DNA from: Nonomuraea sp. SBT364
GTDB taxonomy: Bacteria > Actinomycetota > Actinomycetes > Streptosporangiales > Streptosporangiaceae
Assembly (NCBI RefSeq): GCF_001083785.1
Contig: NZ_LAVL01000022.1
Coordinates: forward strand, 24,627-88,626
Length of the DNA stretch: 64,000 nt
Direction: 5' to 3'
In this document: one piece after another, positions 8,110 through 16,149 of the stretch
How the letters are laid out: every line of letters starts with the position of its first letter
How positions within the stretch are numbered: position 1 is the first letter of the stretch
Translations under genes and position numbers: made by a program
Notes under the pieces: generated by a model
Told to the model about the DNA's origin: nothing
Seen by the model: only the letters and a program-made list of their open reading frames with translations
The model's database searches: none

Positions 8110-8908
8110 GCCATTCGGCGCCCAGCCGGCGCCCGTCGGGGAGTTGGTCGTCCCGGTCCCAGCGCCACGTCGTGATTATCGCCAGCATGAGGATCCGGCA
8201 CTGGCGCAGCAGCTCCCGATCGACATCCGGATAGTGCTCGCCGACTTCTTCGGGCGCGTGGGCCAGGTCGAACTCGACAGGCCCACGGCAGCACGTCTCG
8301 AAGTCTATGAACAGCAGCCCGTTCTTCGTGGTGAGCAGGTTGCCCGGGTGCGGCTCGCCGTGCAGCACCTGCTCGGCGCCGCCGCGCTCGCCGATCACGC
8401 GTCTCAGGTTTCCCAGCGTGTCGCCGAGCAGCTCCCGGTCCGCGCCGGCGAGCTCCGGAGTACGGTCGCGGTCCGCCACGAGTCGTTGAGCCTGCTCGAC
8501 CCGTTCCGTGAAGTGCGGCACCGGGAGGTCGAGCGGTCGCATGCCGGCGTGCAACCGCTGGAGCGCGCCGGCGTAGTCAGCCGGTGGGACCACTTGACGT
8601 GACACGGGTTCGTAATAGGTCCAGAGCGTGATCTCGAAGCCGTCACGCGCATAGACCCTCGGCTCCACCCGAGGGTCAAGAGCGGCCACCGGGCACCCGG
8701 ACTCGGCGAACCGCTGGGCGAGCTCCACTTCGAAGAGAGCGACCTGATGCGCCGCGGGCGCCACCCGGGCCAGCACGTCACAGGGCAGCAGGCGCAGCGT
8801 GAGCTTGTTCGAGTCATGCAGGACGATGGCGTCGTCGGCCGTCAGGCCGAGTGCCGAGGCGGTCGCCCTGGCCGCGGCCACCGCACGCGAGATCTCTGAC
8901 GCCTGCAT
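8072..8908 (-). CDS. Aminoglycoside phosphotransferase/APH-like kinase
   Basis: 278 residues with the APH (phosphotransferase enzyme family) fold. The catalytic loop LHGEPHPGNLLTTKNGLLFIDF has the H-G-E-P-H-P-x-N Brenner motif and the metal-binding ID-F, near residues 180-205. The N-terminal lobe includes LRLLPCDVLARVAPAAHQ. Start chosen at the ATG 8906-8908 because GAGGGAGAGGGG precedes it. The gene stands alone between an epimerase (convergent) and a sigma-partner gene. Substrate unknown; many homologues phosphorylate small metabolites, not antibiotics. Confidence 0.85.
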   Translation of the reverse strand: MQASEISRAVAAARATASALGLTADDAIVLHDSNKLTLRLLPCDVLARVAPAAHQVALFEVELAQRFAESGCPVAALDPRVEPRVYARDGFEITLWTYYEPVSRQVVPPADYAGALQRLHAGMRPLDLPVPHFTERVEQAQRLVADRDRTPELAGADRELLGDTLGNLRRVIGERGGAEQVLHGEPHPGNLLTTKNGLLFIDFETCCRGPVEFDLAHAPEEVGEHYPDVDRELLRQCRILMLAIITTWRWDRDDQLPDGRRLGAEWLSQIRTALDHQG

Positions 8909-8985
8909 CGTCAACCGGCCCCTCTCCCTCGGAATGCTGCCGCCAGGGCACCGTACCAAGCCGCCCCGACAACTCCGGGTCACGA

Positions 8986-9921
8986 TCAGGAACGCTGGCC
9001 GGGCCGGTTCACGATCCTGGCGTCGAGCCGGGCGGTCAGGCCCACCGTGCCCGCCTTGAACGTCTCCTTGCTGCCGTCGGCCCACTCGAAGGTCCGGTCC
9101 CGCAACCGCGTCGAGTTGGTCCCCAGGTAGTGGAAGGTCTCCGGGTCCAGGATGAGGTAGCTGCGCGCCTCGGCGTGGGTGAGGCTGAACGCCACGCCCC
9201 GCCGTCCGTCGGCGACGGGCACGTCCTGGGTCACCGTGATGCCCTTGATCGTGGGCAACGCGCGGTAGAGCGCGGCCCGTACGCCGGGGGCGAGCCACTG
9301 CTCGGAGATGAGCTGGTTGATCTCCATGAACAGCGTCTCCGGCGGGACCTGGCCGTTCAGCTCCCCCGGCCCCCGCCCGTCTTCGTCGAGGACGGCCGCC
9401 TTGATCCTGGCGATCACCCCGGCCGGCGTGACGGGCGGCCGGGCGAGCCCGGCCGGGTTCAGCACCGCGCTGCCCTGGAACATCAGCTTCCCGTCCTGAT
9501 ACCAGGCCGACCGCTTGCCGTCCACGCTGGTCCACCGTTCCCAGGTGTCGCGCCGATCCCGGTCGGGGTCCCCTTCGACGCCGGTCAGCTGCAGGTCCTT
9601 GGTGTAGAGCCACTGGGTGGGGGCCGGGGCGGGCGTGGGGTCGTTCTCGGCCGCGCGGGCGGCGCGTTCGCCCAGTTCGGCCACGCCGGCCACCGGCGCC
9701 ATGTCCGGCCGGTCGCTGAGCGCCACGAAGGTCCCGCCGACGACCAGGGCCAGCGCCGCCGCCACCGCGACCCGCCGGCCGAGCCGCGTCGCGCGGTTCA
9801 CGGGCCGCTTCGGTGCGGCCCCCGGCTCGCGGATCGCCGTCATCAGGCGCGCCCTGGCGGCGTCCGCGGCCTCGTCGGTCATCGCCGGGGTGTCCCGGCG
9901 GAACTCCTTGATCGCGTTCAT
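8986..9921 (-). CDS. CU044_5270 family protein, predicted sigma-factor partner
   Basis: 311 residues. A short cytoplasmic N-terminus (MNAIKEFRRDTPAMTDEAADAARARL) is followed by one transmembrane helix (VAVAAALALVVGGTFVAL, about residues 50-68) and a large extracytoplasmic domain with a HYLGTNS segment near the end. This layout and the N-terminal motif match the CU044_5270 family, encoded next to ECF sigma genes in actinobacteria. Its ATG overlaps the TGA of the sigma gene (ATGA at 9921), so the two are coupled. A membrane-anchored anti-sigma or sensor role is inferred; there is no obvious zinc-binding anti-sigma motif. Confidence 0.8.
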   Translation of the reverse strand: MNAIKEFRRDTPAMTDEAADAARARLMTAIREPGAAPKRPVNRATRLGRRVAVAAALALVVGGTFVALSDRPDMAPVAGVAELGERAARAAENDPTPAPAPTQWLYTKDLQLTGVEGDPDRDRRDTWERWTSVDGKRSAWYQDGKLMFQGSAVLNPAGLARPPVTPAGVIARIKAAVLDEDGRGPGELNGQVPPETLFMEINQLISEQWLAPGVRAALYRALPTIKGITVTQDVPVADGRRGVAFSLTHAEARSYLILDPETFHYLGTNSTRLRDRTFEWADGSKETFKAGTVGLTARLDARIVNRPGQRS

Positions 9922-10538
9922 CACAGCTCCTCGTCCCCGAGTACGTTCCTGGCCTTCTTCCGCGCGCGATGCAGCCGTGACCGTACGGTTCCCACCGGGA
10001 TGTCCAGCGCCCGCGCCACCTCCTCGTACGACAGGTCCTCCCACGCCACCAGCAGCAGCACGTCCCGGTCCCCGCGCGGCAACGACGCCAGCGCCCCCGC
10101 CAGCTCGCGATCCCTGCCCTGCGCCGTCACCCGGCGCGTCACGGTGTCGGCCAGCGCCTCTGGCAGCGGGTCCACCCCGGTACGGCCCAGCGCCCGCAGC
10201 AGCCGCTCCTCCTGGCACCTGTGTCTGGCGATCAACGTGGTGGCGATGCCGTACAGCCAGGGCCTGGCCAGCGCGAACGACGTGTCGTAGGTCCCGCGCC
10301 TGCGGAAGGCGGCCAGGAACGTCTCTGCCACGATGTCGTCGGCCGCCTGCGTGCCCAGCCGTCGCGCCGCGTAGAGATGGATCTGCCTGGCGTAGCGGTC
10401 GAACAGCGCGGCGAACAGCTCAGGGTCGTGCGTCGATCGCCGGATCAGTTCTCCGTCGTCGATCTCGACCAGCTCAGCACTCAACGCCTCTCCCTCGTGA
10501 GTAGGTACTTCACCGTGCTGTCTCCCGAAGGGCGTCAC
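9921..10538 (-). CDS. ECF RNA polymerase sigma factor
   Basis: About 205 residues: sigma-2 (ELFAALFDRYARQIHLYAAR, QAADDIVAETFLAAFRRR) and sigma-4 (LASLPRGDRDVLLLVAWEDL, SYEEVARALDIPVGTVRSRL) without any C-terminal extension. The downstream overlapping CU044_5270 gene is its probable membrane-bound controller. Start is uncertain: the ATG at 10538 gives an unusual N-terminus, and a TTG at 10484 sits just after GAGGGAGAGG and would give the more typical LSAELVEIDDGELIRRS beginning. Confidence 0.9.
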   Translation of the reverse strand: MTPFGRQHGEVPTHEGEALSAELVEIDDGELIRRSTHDPELFAALFDRYARQIHLYAARRLGTQAADDIVAETFLAAFRRRGTYDTSFALARPWLYGIATTLIARHRCQEERLLRALGRTGVDPLPEALADTVTRRVTAQGRDRELAGALASLPRGDRDVLLLVAWEDLSYEEVARALDIPVGTVRSRLHRARKKARNVLGDEEL

Positions 10539-10584
10539 CGGGTTCCCCGGAGCCGTGACGGGCCGCCGCTGATCGGCCTCCGGC

Positions 10585-11559
10585 TCAGGACGACGCGGTG
10601 TAGCGGGTGACGATCGCGGCGGCGCGGTCGCGCAGGGAGTCGCGCAGCCACTGCGGGGCCAGGGCTTCCGCGTTCGTGGAGAGCTGCCACAGCGCCCATT
10701 CGGCGTGTCTCGAATCTTGGAAGGACAGCTCCAGCCGCAGCCGGCCGTCCGGTTCTGCTTCCTCGGCGCGGACGGCCAGCGCGGTGCCCACCAGGTCCTC
10801 CCGCCGCGCCGGGTTCACCCGGACCAGCACGGTGACCTGGTCGCCGCCGGTCCGGAACCGCGTGCTGCGTTCCTGCCAGGCCCGGTCCAGATCGACCCGG
10901 TCCGGTCGCTGTGCGGGTTCTGCCAGTTTTTCGGCGGCCGAGATCCGCGAGAGCCGGTAGGTGCGGTCCGCGCCCGACCTCGTGGCCAGCAGGTAGCCCC
11001 GGTCGCGGACGGTGACCAGGCCGATGGGGTCCACGGTGCGCCATTCCGGGGACTGGTCCGCGGCCGCGTAGTGGATGCGTAGTTTGTGCCCGGCGAACAC
11101 CGCGCGCAGGACCTCGGCGACTATGGCGTCAGGCACCTCCTCGTCGACCAGCCGACGCGAGAGGAGGTCGGTCTCCGGGTCGATGAGCAATCGCTCGGCC
11201 GCGCCGGCCGCGGTGTCCCGATAGCTCTCGGGCAGCGCGTCGACCACCTTGAGCATCGCCGAGGCCAGCGCGGAGCCTAGGCCGAACGCCTGCGCGCCGC
11301 GCCGCGACCCGGCGATCAGCAGGGCCAGGGCCTCGTCATGGTTCAGTCCGGTGAGCTCGGTCCGGAAACCGGGCAACAACGCGAAGCCGCCGTGCCGGCC
11401 GCGTTCGGCGTAGACCGGGACGCCGGCCGCCGACAGCGCCTCGATGTCGCGCAGCACGGTGCGGGTGGACACCTCCAGCTCGCGGGCCAGCGCGGGCGCG
11501 GACAGGCGGCCGTGCCGCCGCAGCAACAGCACCAGCGAGACCAACCGGTCGGCACGCAT
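10585..11559 (-). CDS. WYL-domain transcriptional regulator (YafY/DeoR-type HTH)
   Basis: 324 residues. N-terminal HTH_11 (LVSLVLLLRRHGRLSAPALA, EVSTRTVLRDIEALSAAGVP) is followed by a WYL module (about residues 140-215: RTVDPIGLVTVRDRGYLLAT) and a WCX C-terminal extension ending in TRYTASS. WYL domains bind nucleic acid or small ligands and link regulators to stress responses. It is divergent from a RidA-family gene, a very common pairing in actinobacteria, with a 19-base inverted repeat between them that is a good operator candidate. Confidence 0.92.
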   Translation of the reverse strand: MRADRLVSLVLLLRRHGRLSAPALARELEVSTRTVLRDIEALSAAGVPVYAERGRHGGFALLPGFRTELTGLNHDEALALLIAGSRRGAQAFGLGSALASAMLKVVDALPESYRDTAAGAAERLLIDPETDLLSRRLVDEEVPDAIVAEVLRAVFAGHKLRIHYAAADQSPEWRTVDPIGLVTVRDRGYLLATRSGADRTYRLSRISAAEKLAEPAQRPDRVDLDRAWQERSTRFRTGGDQVTVLVRVNPARREDLVGTALAVRAEEAEPDGRLRLELSFQDSRHAEWALWQLSTNAEALAPQWLRDSLRDRAAAIVTRYTASS

Positions 11560-11579
11560 ACGACAACATTACCGAGATA

Positions 11580-11598
11580 CACGACACAAGATGTCGTG
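11580..11598. promoter_or_regulatory. Inverted repeat between WYL regulator and RidA genes
   Basis: CACGACA (11580-11586), spacer CAAGA, TGTCGTG (11592-11598): seven-base perfect arms, 21 bases upstream of the WYL gene start and 68 bases before the RidA start. Geometry fits a dimeric HTH protein controlling both promoters; the WYL protein is the obvious candidate. Confidence 0.55.
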
Positions 11599-11665
11599 AT
11601 TTGCCGGGAGGCTGATCACCACGACGTCAGACGTACGTCATATCGACGAATCGAACGGAGCTGAT

Positions 11666-12067
11666 ATGGCAATCGAGCGAACGGTGGTCAACCCATGGCC
11701 GTGGTCGGTGCAGCTGGGGTACAACCAGGGTGAGATCGTCTCCGGGCACACCCGGACCCTTTACTGCTCCGGGCAGACCGCGATGAGCGGCGACGGCAAG
11801 CCCCAGCACGGCGATGACATGGCGGCGCAGCTGGCGCTGAGCCTCGACAACCTGGAGGCCGTGCTCGGCGAGGCCGGTATGTCCCTCGCGAACCTCGTCC
11901 GGCTCAACGTCTACACCACCGACGTCGACCGGCTCTTCGAGCACTACGGCGTGCTGGCGTCGCGGCTGGGCGCCGCCGGGGTGGCGCCGTCCACCACGAT
12001 GCTCGGGGTGACGCGGCTGGCGATCCCCGACCTGATGGTCGAGCTCGAGGGCACCGCCGTCGCGTGA
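11666..12067 (+). CDS. RidA family protein (enamine/imine deaminase fold)
   Basis: 133 residues with the YjgF/RidA landmarks: TLYCSGQTAMSGDGK, AQLALSLDNLEAVLGEAGMS, LVRLNVYTTDVDRLFEHYG and STTMLGVTRLAIPDLMVELEG. The active-site arginine position of classical RidA (R105 region, usually R-x-x-V-x-V-x-x-L-P) is occupied here by TRLAIPDLMVELEG, so an Arg is retained, though its exact equivalence needs alignment. Soluble and probably trimeric. It is divergent from the WYL regulator, its probable controller. RBS GGAG is eight bases from the ATG. Confidence 0.9.
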   Translation: MAIERTVVNPWPWSVQLGYNQGEIVSGHTRTLYCSGQTAMSGDGKPQHGDDMAAQLALSLDNLEAVLGEAGMSLANLVRLNVYTTDVDRLFEHYGVLASRLGAAGVAPSTTMLGVTRLAIPDLMVELEGTAVA

Positions 12068-12075
12068 CGCGACCC

Positions 12076-12107
12076 CGCCGCCTCCGGCTGGACCGCCGAA
12101 GGCGGCG
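12076..12107. terminator. Hairpin between convergent RidA and VOC genes
   Basis: CGCCGCCT (12076-12083) pairs with AGGCGGCG (12100-12107), extended inside by CGG/CCG after one mismatch. It lies nine bases after the RidA stop codon. There is no U-tract, as usual in high-G+C actinobacteria. Likely stops RidA transcription. Confidence 0.5.
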
Positions 12108-12124
12108 ACGCGGCGCCCGCGAGA

Positions 12125-12160
12125 CTTCAAGTCAGGCCGGACCTTCAAGTCAGGCCGGAC
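12125..12160. repeat. Tandem 18-bp duplication at the end of the two-domain VOC gene
   Basis: The 18-base unit CTTCAAGTCAGGCCGGAC occurs twice head to tail (12125-12142 and 12143-12160). The unit contains the last codons and the stop of the minus-strand VOC gene, so the second copy repeats a stop-codon neighbourhood outside the gene. It looks like a recent slippage duplication. Confidence 0.9.
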
Positions 12161-12887
12161 CAAGGACGCAGAACTCGTTGCCCTCCGGGTCGGCGAGGAC
12201 GACCCATGGGACGTCGCCCTGACCGATGTCGGTGAGCGTCGCGCCGAGCGCCCGCAGCCGGGCCACCTCCCCAGCTTGCTCGTCACCGCGGTTCGGCAGC
12301 AGGTCGAGATGGAAGCGGTTCCACACGCTCTCGCTGCCGGGCATGCGGAGGAACTCAAGAAACGGCCCGTCACCGGTGGCCGAGCGCAGCCGCGCATGAT
12401 CTTCGGTCACCTCGTGCGGGGTCCAGCCGATCGCCTCGCCCCAGAACCGGGCCATGGCCCCCGGGTCCGCGCAGTCGACGACCACCGCGGCGATCGGCCC
12501 GGTGTCGCGGTAGATCTCCCGAGGCTCCAGGACGCAGAACACGTTGCCCTCCGGGTCGGCCAGCACCGTCCACGGCACATCGCCCTGGCCCACGTCGGCG
12601 GGCTTCGCGCCGAGCTCGGTCAGGCGCGCGACCAACTCCGCCTGATGGACCGCGGAGGTGGTGGCGAGATCGAGGTGCGCGCGGTACTTCACCGTTTCGG
12701 GGTCCGGGACCGCGATGACATCGACGCATACGCCGACGGGATCCTGCCAGACGAAACCCGCGGGCTGAACGCCGGTCGCGCCGGATCCCCCGCTGGAAAC
12801 AGTCCAGCCCAGCGCCTCGGCCCAGAACCGGCCCAGCGCCGCGTCATCCCGGGCCTTGAGATTCACCTGAAGCAGTCGCAGCGCCAT
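12150..12887 (-). CDS. Two-domain VOC family protein
   Basis: 245 residues made of two VOC units: residues about 1-118 (LLQVNLKARDDAALGRFWAE to LADPEGNVFCVLEP) and 125-245 (IAAVVVDCADPGAMARFWGE to LADPEGNEFCVLGP). The repeated LADPEGNxFCVL ending and FWxEAxGWT motif are typical of actinobacterial glyoxalase_6-type proteins. Start at the ATG 12885-12887 gives MALRLLQVNLK; the open frame continues upstream but loses family similarity. Convergent with RidA. Function unknown; members include antibiotic-sequestering proteins. Confidence 0.85.
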   Translation of the reverse strand: MALRLLQVNLKARDDAALGRFWAEALGWTVSSGGSGATGVQPAGFVWQDPVGVCVDVIAVPDPETVKYRAHLDLATTSAVHQAELVARLTELGAKPADVGQGDVPWTVLADPEGNVFCVLEPREIYRDTGPIAAVVVDCADPGAMARFWGEAIGWTPHEVTEDHARLRSATGDGPFLEFLRMPGSESVWNRFHLDLLPNRGDEQAGEVARLRALGATLTDIGQGDVPWVVLADPEGNEFCVLGPA

Positions 12888-13259
12888 GCCGTCCAACCTA
12901 GTGCCCGACGCCGGCCCGCCCGTGGCCCGGGTTGACGCGGCGCCGGGCCGGATCGAGTTGGGGATCGGGGGCTCGGCCCCGTACAGCAGATAGGCGCCCA
13001 GAAGCCCGCGAGACCGATCACGATCATGATGACGATCACCGGCCACCGCCACGGCTCGGGCACGGGACATTGCCGCGCCGGAATCAGCGCACAGGGGTCA
13101 AGGCGCTAGCGTCGATCCAACCCGTTCGATCTTTGGCGTCATCAGTTGTGACCGGAATGTACGCATTACCGTCCCGTGGATTCTTCCACCCGTCGCAGTA
13201 CGGACCGACCGTGGCATCCTTCTGCTCGGTCTTGATACGGATCTTCGCACCTACCCATT
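12888..13259. other. Low-information stretch with one doubtful small membrane ORF
   Basis: On the minus strand a 66-codon frame from an ATG at 13061-13063 encodes PEPWRWPVIVIMIVIGLAGF, a convincing single transmembrane helix, but the remainder is low-complexity and runs into the VOC gene. It could be a small membrane protein or chance. The rest (about 13071-13259) shows no gene that I can support; it precedes a TetR fragment. Confidence 0.25.
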
Positions 13260-13367
13260 TCAAGCCCCCGGCCGTCCGGGCCGCTCTACTTCCAGCTCCT
13301 GATCACCCAGGAACCACTGACCCGTGACTACGTCGACCGGGCTCTCGACGCCCTTTCACCGGAATGA
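13260..13367 (+). pseudogene. C-terminal remnant of a TetR family regulator
   Basis: The plus frame ending at the TGA 13365-13367 reads GPLYFQLLITQEPLTRDYVD and then RALDALSPE. This is the characteristic end of TetR proteins with a C-terminal ligand domain of the R-P-L-Y-F-R-L-L-x-T-G-E-P-L type. There is no DNA-binding domain upstream and no start, so only the tail survives. It abuts the carbonic-anhydrase-like gene end to end (eight bases). Confidence 0.45.
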
Positions 13368-13374
13368 GGCCACG

Positions 13375-13995
13375 CTAGCCGCGATTCAGAACCTCATCGT
13401 CCGCGTGCGTGCCGAACTCGGCGACGCGCACCTCCGCGATCCGCTCGTACCGGCTGATCCGGTCAGTCCACTCCGCGTCGACACCGAACGCCACCTGTGC
13501 GAAGCCCACCCGGCCGACGGCCTCGGCCAGGCCCGGATCACCAGGGGCCAGCAGCCGCACCGGCGCGTCAAGCGCCACGGTGTTCGGCGGCACGAAGTAC
13601 TCGTCCGGCAGAACAGTGCGCGCATGGACGAGCGCACCGACGGCGACGACCGAACCGGCCCCCAGCCGTGCGCGCTGCAGAACCGTCGCCGTGGTCGCCA
13701 CGTAGACGCACCTGCCGACCTCGCAGCCCAGCAGCGTGGCATGCGGCCCCACGAAGACGTGGTCACCGACGAGCACCGGCTGATCACCGGCGACCGCGGA
13801 CGCGCGCAGCACCGCGTTCTCGCAGATCACCGCCGCCTCCCCGACCTCGATCCGAGACCCCTCGGCATCGAGCACCGCACCGTACATCACCCGCGCCCTC
13901 GGCCCCACGCGGACATCACCGACCAGCGTGGCCGTCGGGGCGACGTAGGCGGTGGGATGGACCTGCGGTTCATGCCCGCGATGCCGGATGCGCAT
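13375..13995 (-). CDS. Gamma-carbonic-anhydrase-like hexapeptide-repeat protein
   Basis: 206 residues of left-handed beta-helix: VHPTAYVAPTATLVGDVRVG, then PRARVMYGAVLDAEGSRIEVG, ICENAVLRAS, VLVGDHVFVGPHATLLGCEV and VYVATTATVLQRARLG. Of the three metal-ligand histidines of gamma-CAs, one or two appear (GDHVFVGPHA) and others are replaced (CEVGRCVYV), so hydratase activity is doubtful. A C-terminal helix (GLAEAVGRVGFAQVAFG) closes the trimer. I start at the ATG 13995 because family members begin near MRIRHRGHEP; ATGs at 14067 and 14091 are alternatives. The gene adjoins the wreck of an FAD oxidoreductase. Confidence 0.75.
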   Translation of the reverse strand: MRIRHRGHEPQVHPTAYVAPTATLVGDVRVGPRARVMYGAVLDAEGSRIEVGEAAVICENAVLRASAVAGDQPVLVGDHVFVGPHATLLGCEVGRCVYVATTATVLQRARLGAGSVVAVGALVHARTVLPDEYFVPPNTVALDAPVRLLAPGDPGLAEAVGRVGFAQVAFGVDAEWTDRISRYERIAEVRVAEFGTHADDEVLNRG

Positions 13996-14090
13996 CCCCT
14001 GCGTTTCAGCGATCACGAGCGGATTGTCACCCGGCCGACCGCGCACACGCTGGCAGTTTTCAGACATCGCGTTCGTCGAGACCCGTGCCA

Positions 14091-14921
14091 TCACAGGGCG
14101 AACGCCGGCTGCCCCGTCACCCGCGCGCGGAGCGCAAGCGCCTTCGCGGCGGTCAGGCGGTGCCTGCGCCTGGGCAGGCCGAAGGTCAGGTGCGAGGTGG
14201 CCCACAGGGCCATCTTGAGGATGCCCGCCTTTGGTCCGCGCGGGCTTCGAGCCGCCCTGGTACTTCGGCTTCGCTCGCCCTGCGGCGTCGACCGGCTGCA
14301 GGATGCCGTCCCGCCGCCCGAGACTGATGTGGTTGTACGTGTAGACCAGCTTGGAGTTCGCGATCCTGCGGCCGGTCAGGCGGCCCGCGATTGCCTCGAT
14401 GGCCTTCCGGCCGGTGGAGCCGGCCGTTGTCGCCGATGGCGTGGGCGCTGTCGCCTGCTGCGTAGATGTTCGGGTGGGAGACCGAGCGCATGGTGTCATC
14501 GACGATGATCTGCCCGTTGGGGGTGACTTCCAGTCCGGCGATGGCGGCGATGGGGGTGACCTCGAATCCTGCTGTCCAGGCGCTCGCGCAGGCGCAGCGC
14601 CGCGGGCCGGGCGGTGACGTGGAAGGCATGCTCGGCCACACCGGGAACGCCATGGCCGGCGACGTGGCTGCCGAGCGCGTACACCAGCGTGTCATAGCCG
14701 AGCTCCCCGACAACGGCGTCGGCGTCGCCGCCACCGGCCACGGCGACGACCTGACGCTCGGGATCGACGGCGGTGACACGGGCCAGGCACAGCCGGATCC
14801 CCGTGCCCGCGAAGACGTCAGCGAGCATGTGAGTCCCGATCTCGTGACCGGCCGCCAACTGGTGCAGCCGCAACCGCTGGACGAAGACCGGCACGGCATT
14901 GACGACGATGCGGTGCTTCAT
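14091..14921 (-). pseudogene. NAD(P)/FAD-dependent oxidoreductase (NDH-2-like), heavily deleted
   Basis: The start is intact (RBS AGGAG, then MKHRIVV), but the protein jumps at once to NAVPVFVQRLRLHQLAAGHE, omitting the Rossmann GxGxxG FAD motif. It runs through YDTLVYALGSHVAGHGVPGV to RLRERL, then jumps to WTAGFEVTPIAAIAGLEVT in another frame, losing the second, NADH-binding GxGxxG domain. YAAGDSAHAIGDNG is followed by another shift to KAIEAIAGRLTGRRIANSKL, and the C-terminus changes frame once more to end at TGQPAFAL. At least three internal deletions or frameshifts have removed both dinucleotide motifs, so this cannot encode an active enzyme. It is divergent from an ECF41 sigma gene, whose usual partners include such oxidoreductases. 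Confidence 0.85.
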
Positions 14922-15090
14922 GTGTCACTCCTGCCGGTTCACGTGCTGCCGGTAAACTGACCGGTCCTGCGTCACCACGCGTAGTCGTGTGCCGCGCGGA
15001 TCGTGCGCACGGCGTCCTGACGCCCCTGAGGCGCCGGCGTCCCGAACTCCGTGACGGCGGAGTCATGTGACGCGTGTCACTGACCACGGG

Positions 15091-15117
15091 TGTCACACAG
15101 CGGCGGGGGCCGGCGCC
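15091..15117 (+). promoter_or_regulatory. Candidate ECF41-type promoter upstream of the sigma gene
   Basis: TGTCACA (15091-15097), a 16-base spacer, then CGCC (15114-15117), 45 bases before the sigma start. The published ECF41 consensus is TGTCACA-n16-CGTC, so the -35 is exact and the -10 differs at one base. This would make the sigma factor autoregulated. Confidence 0.6.
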
Positions 15118-15161
15118 TTATGCGTGGAGCAGAAGTTGAGGCAACAGGGCAGGAGCCAGCC

Positions 15162-16103
15162 ATGAGCGAGCGCAGCGAGCCGACGGTGGACACAGCCGGG
15201 CCATCCGCTCGGGCCGACGGCATGGACCCGGCCACCGAGGCGTTCGTCGCCCACCGCAACCTGCTGTTCACCGTCGCCTACGAGATGCTCGGCTCGGCCG
15301 CCGACGCCGAGGACGTCCTGCAGGAGACCTGGCTGCGATGGATGAAGATCGACCTGGGGCAGGTGCGCGATCAGCGTGCTTACCTGGTGCGGATCACGAC
15401 CCGGCGGTCGCTGGACCGGCTGCGTACCATGAAACGTCGCAAGGAGGCCTACGTCGGCCCCTGGCTGCCCGAGCCGCTGCTCACCACGCCGGACGTGGCC
15501 GAGGACGTCGAGCTGGCCGAGAGCGTGTCGATGGCGCTGATGCTCGTCCTGGAGACGCTGTCGCCGACCGAGCGCGCCGTCTTCGTCCTGCGCGAGGTCT
15601 TCGACGTCGGCTACCAGGAGATCGCGGCCGCCGTGAGCAAGAGCCCGGCCACGGTCCGCCAGATCGCACACCGCGCCCGTCGGCACGTCGATGCCCGCCG
15701 CCCGCGCGAGACGGTCTCCCCCGGCGAGGCCCAGGCGGTACTGGAGTCCTTCCAGCGAGCCCTCGACTCCAGAAACCTGCAGGACCTGCTCGACGTGCTC
15801 GCCCCCGACGTCGTCCTGATCAGCGACGGCGGCGGCGTCAAGCAGGCCGCCCCCCGGCCGATCACGGGCGCCGGCAAGGTGGCCCGCATGATCATCGACG
15901 GCCTCGGCAAGGCCCAGATCACGCTCACCGGCGAGCCCACCGTCGTCAACGGCAACCCGGCACTCCTCCTCCGCCTGGACGGCGACCTCGACGGCGTCAT
16001 CGCCGTCCGGATCGAGAACGCCCGCATCACCGGCCTCTACTACGTCCGCAACCCGCGCAAGCTGACCCGCATCGCCTCCGAGACCCCGCTCACGCTGAAG
16101 TGA
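15162..16103 (+). CDS. sigJ: ECF41-type sigma factor (SigJ-like) with C-terminal SnoaL-like extension
   Basis: 313 residues. Sigma-2 has YEMLGSAADAEDVLQETWLRW and sigma-4 has LSPTERAVFVLREVFDVGYQ and SKSPATVRQIAHRARRHVDA. Between them is the ECF41 hallmark WLPEP (GPWLPEPLLT), and in the C-terminal SnoaL-like domain the second hallmark DGGG (LISDGGGVKQAAPRP). In characterised ECF41 proteins this extension both inhibits and activates the sigma core, replacing an anti-sigma factor. Start at ATG 15162 with GGAG upstream (MSERSEPTVD). Its classical COE partner (the divergent oxidoreductase) is destroyed here, so the sigma factor may now have only itself or distant genes as targets. Confidence 0.93.
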   Translation: MSERSEPTVDTAGPSARADGMDPATEAFVAHRNLLFTVAYEMLGSAADAEDVLQETWLRWMKIDLGQVRDQRAYLVRITTRRSLDRLRTMKRRKEAYVGPWLPEPLLTTPDVAEDVELAESVSMALMLVLETLSPTERAVFVLREVFDVGYQEIAAAVSKSPATVRQIAHRARRHVDARRPRETVSPGEAQAVLESFQRALDSRNLQDLLDVLAPDVVLISDGGGVKQAAPRPITGAGKVARMIIDGLGKAQITLTGEPTVVNGNPALLLRLDGDLDGVIAVRIENARITGLYYVRNPRKLTRIASETPLTLK

Positions 16104-16149
16104 TCGGTCAGCCGCCGCGCCACTGCGCCGTATCCATCAACGGGACCCT

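Noticed and set aside
8072..9613. A 513-codon open frame joining the kinase with upstream sequence
   Set aside because: Only the part from 8908 encodes the APH fold; the rest is the antisense shadow of the CU044_5270 gene.
12932..14508. Long plus-strand frames rich in Arg/Pro/His
   Set aside because: They are antisense to the carbonic-anhydrase-like gene and the oxidoreductase relic; composition is typical of shadow frames in high-G+C DNA.
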